Position numbers and translations under genes: made by a program
Notes under the pieces: generated by a model
Databases searched by the model: none
Told to the model about the DNA's origin: nothing
What the model saw: the letters and a program-made list of their open reading frames with translations, nothing else
Origin: Phycisphaerae bacterium
GTDB lineage: Bacteria; Planctomycetota; Phycisphaerae; UBA1845; UTPLA1
Direction of reading: 5' to 3'
Length of the DNA: 5,299 nucleotides
NCBI GenBank assembly: GCA_016935885.1
Contig: JAFGQA010000141.1
Coordinates: 1 to 5,299 of the forward strand
Shown here: positions 5,257 through 5,299 of the stretch, in pieces
Numbering within the stretch: position 1 is the first letter of the stretch
Layout: each line of letters opens with the position of its first letter

Positions 5257-5299
5257 GACCGCTCCCTCACGGTCGCGGTTCCGATCGGCGTCGGCGGCA
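5257..5299. repeat. Start of a further dispersed GC-rich repeat at the window edge
   Basis: GACCGCTCCCTCACGGTC at 5257-5274 has inverted ends (GACCG and CGGTC) and is followed by GCGGTTCCGATCGG. From memory this resembles a very common intergenic repeat in planctomycete genomes (CCGCTCCCT...CGGTCGCGG). It is present only once here and is cut by the window end, so the assignment rests on recall. The stretch between 5159 and 5256 holds a small hairpin (GACGCT 5180-5185 with AGCGTC 5193-5198) and no gene that I can support. Confidence 0.35.

Overview
This window looks like chromosomal DNA from a planctomycete-type bacterium (Planctomycetota), possibly a metagenome-assembled genome. Three things suggest this: high GC content; a small PEGA-type lipoprotein with a C-terminal region I associate with planctomycete genomes (from memory); and many short GC-rich palindromic repeats of the forms GGCGAGACGCCGGTGCCAC, CGAGAATCCCTTCTCG and GACCGCTCCCTCACGGTC. 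The lineage call is an inference. No rRNA, tRNA or CRISPR array was seen, nor any transposase gene.

Layout: 1-54 holds two inverted copies of a perfect hairpin. 89-661 (minus) is a PEGA-domain lipoprotein. 662-905 is a divergent intergenic region with candidate promoters for both flanking genes. 906-1700 (plus) is a lipoprotein-like alpha/beta hydrolase with a clear Ser-Asp-His set. 1701-1944 holds another perfect hairpin of the 1-54 family, then a good sigma70-type promoter. 1945-2700 (plus) is an unrecognised cytosolic protein. 2785-4779 (plus) is a multi-membrane-span glycosyltransferase of the GT39/ArnT (PMT_2) type, probably co-transcribed with the gene before it. 4780-5299 has no intact gene. 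It holds a possible methyltransferase N-terminal remnant, a nested MITE-like palindromic element at 5041-5158, and the start of another dispersed repeat at the right edge.

The genes do not form an obvious pathway. Two encode exported, probably lipid-anchored proteins and one encodes an envelope glycosyltransferase, so a loose cell-envelope theme is plausible but unproven.

The most notable feature is the repeat system. Related palindromic modules lie between genes, but they also lie in frame inside two of the four genes: residues about 22-40 of the PEGA lipoprotein, ahead of its signal peptide, and residues about 218-285 of the glycosyltransferase, in a predicted cytoplasmic loop. A third module ends the methyltransferase-like remnant. 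This resembles the behaviour of Rickettsia palindromic elements, which insert in frame into proteins.
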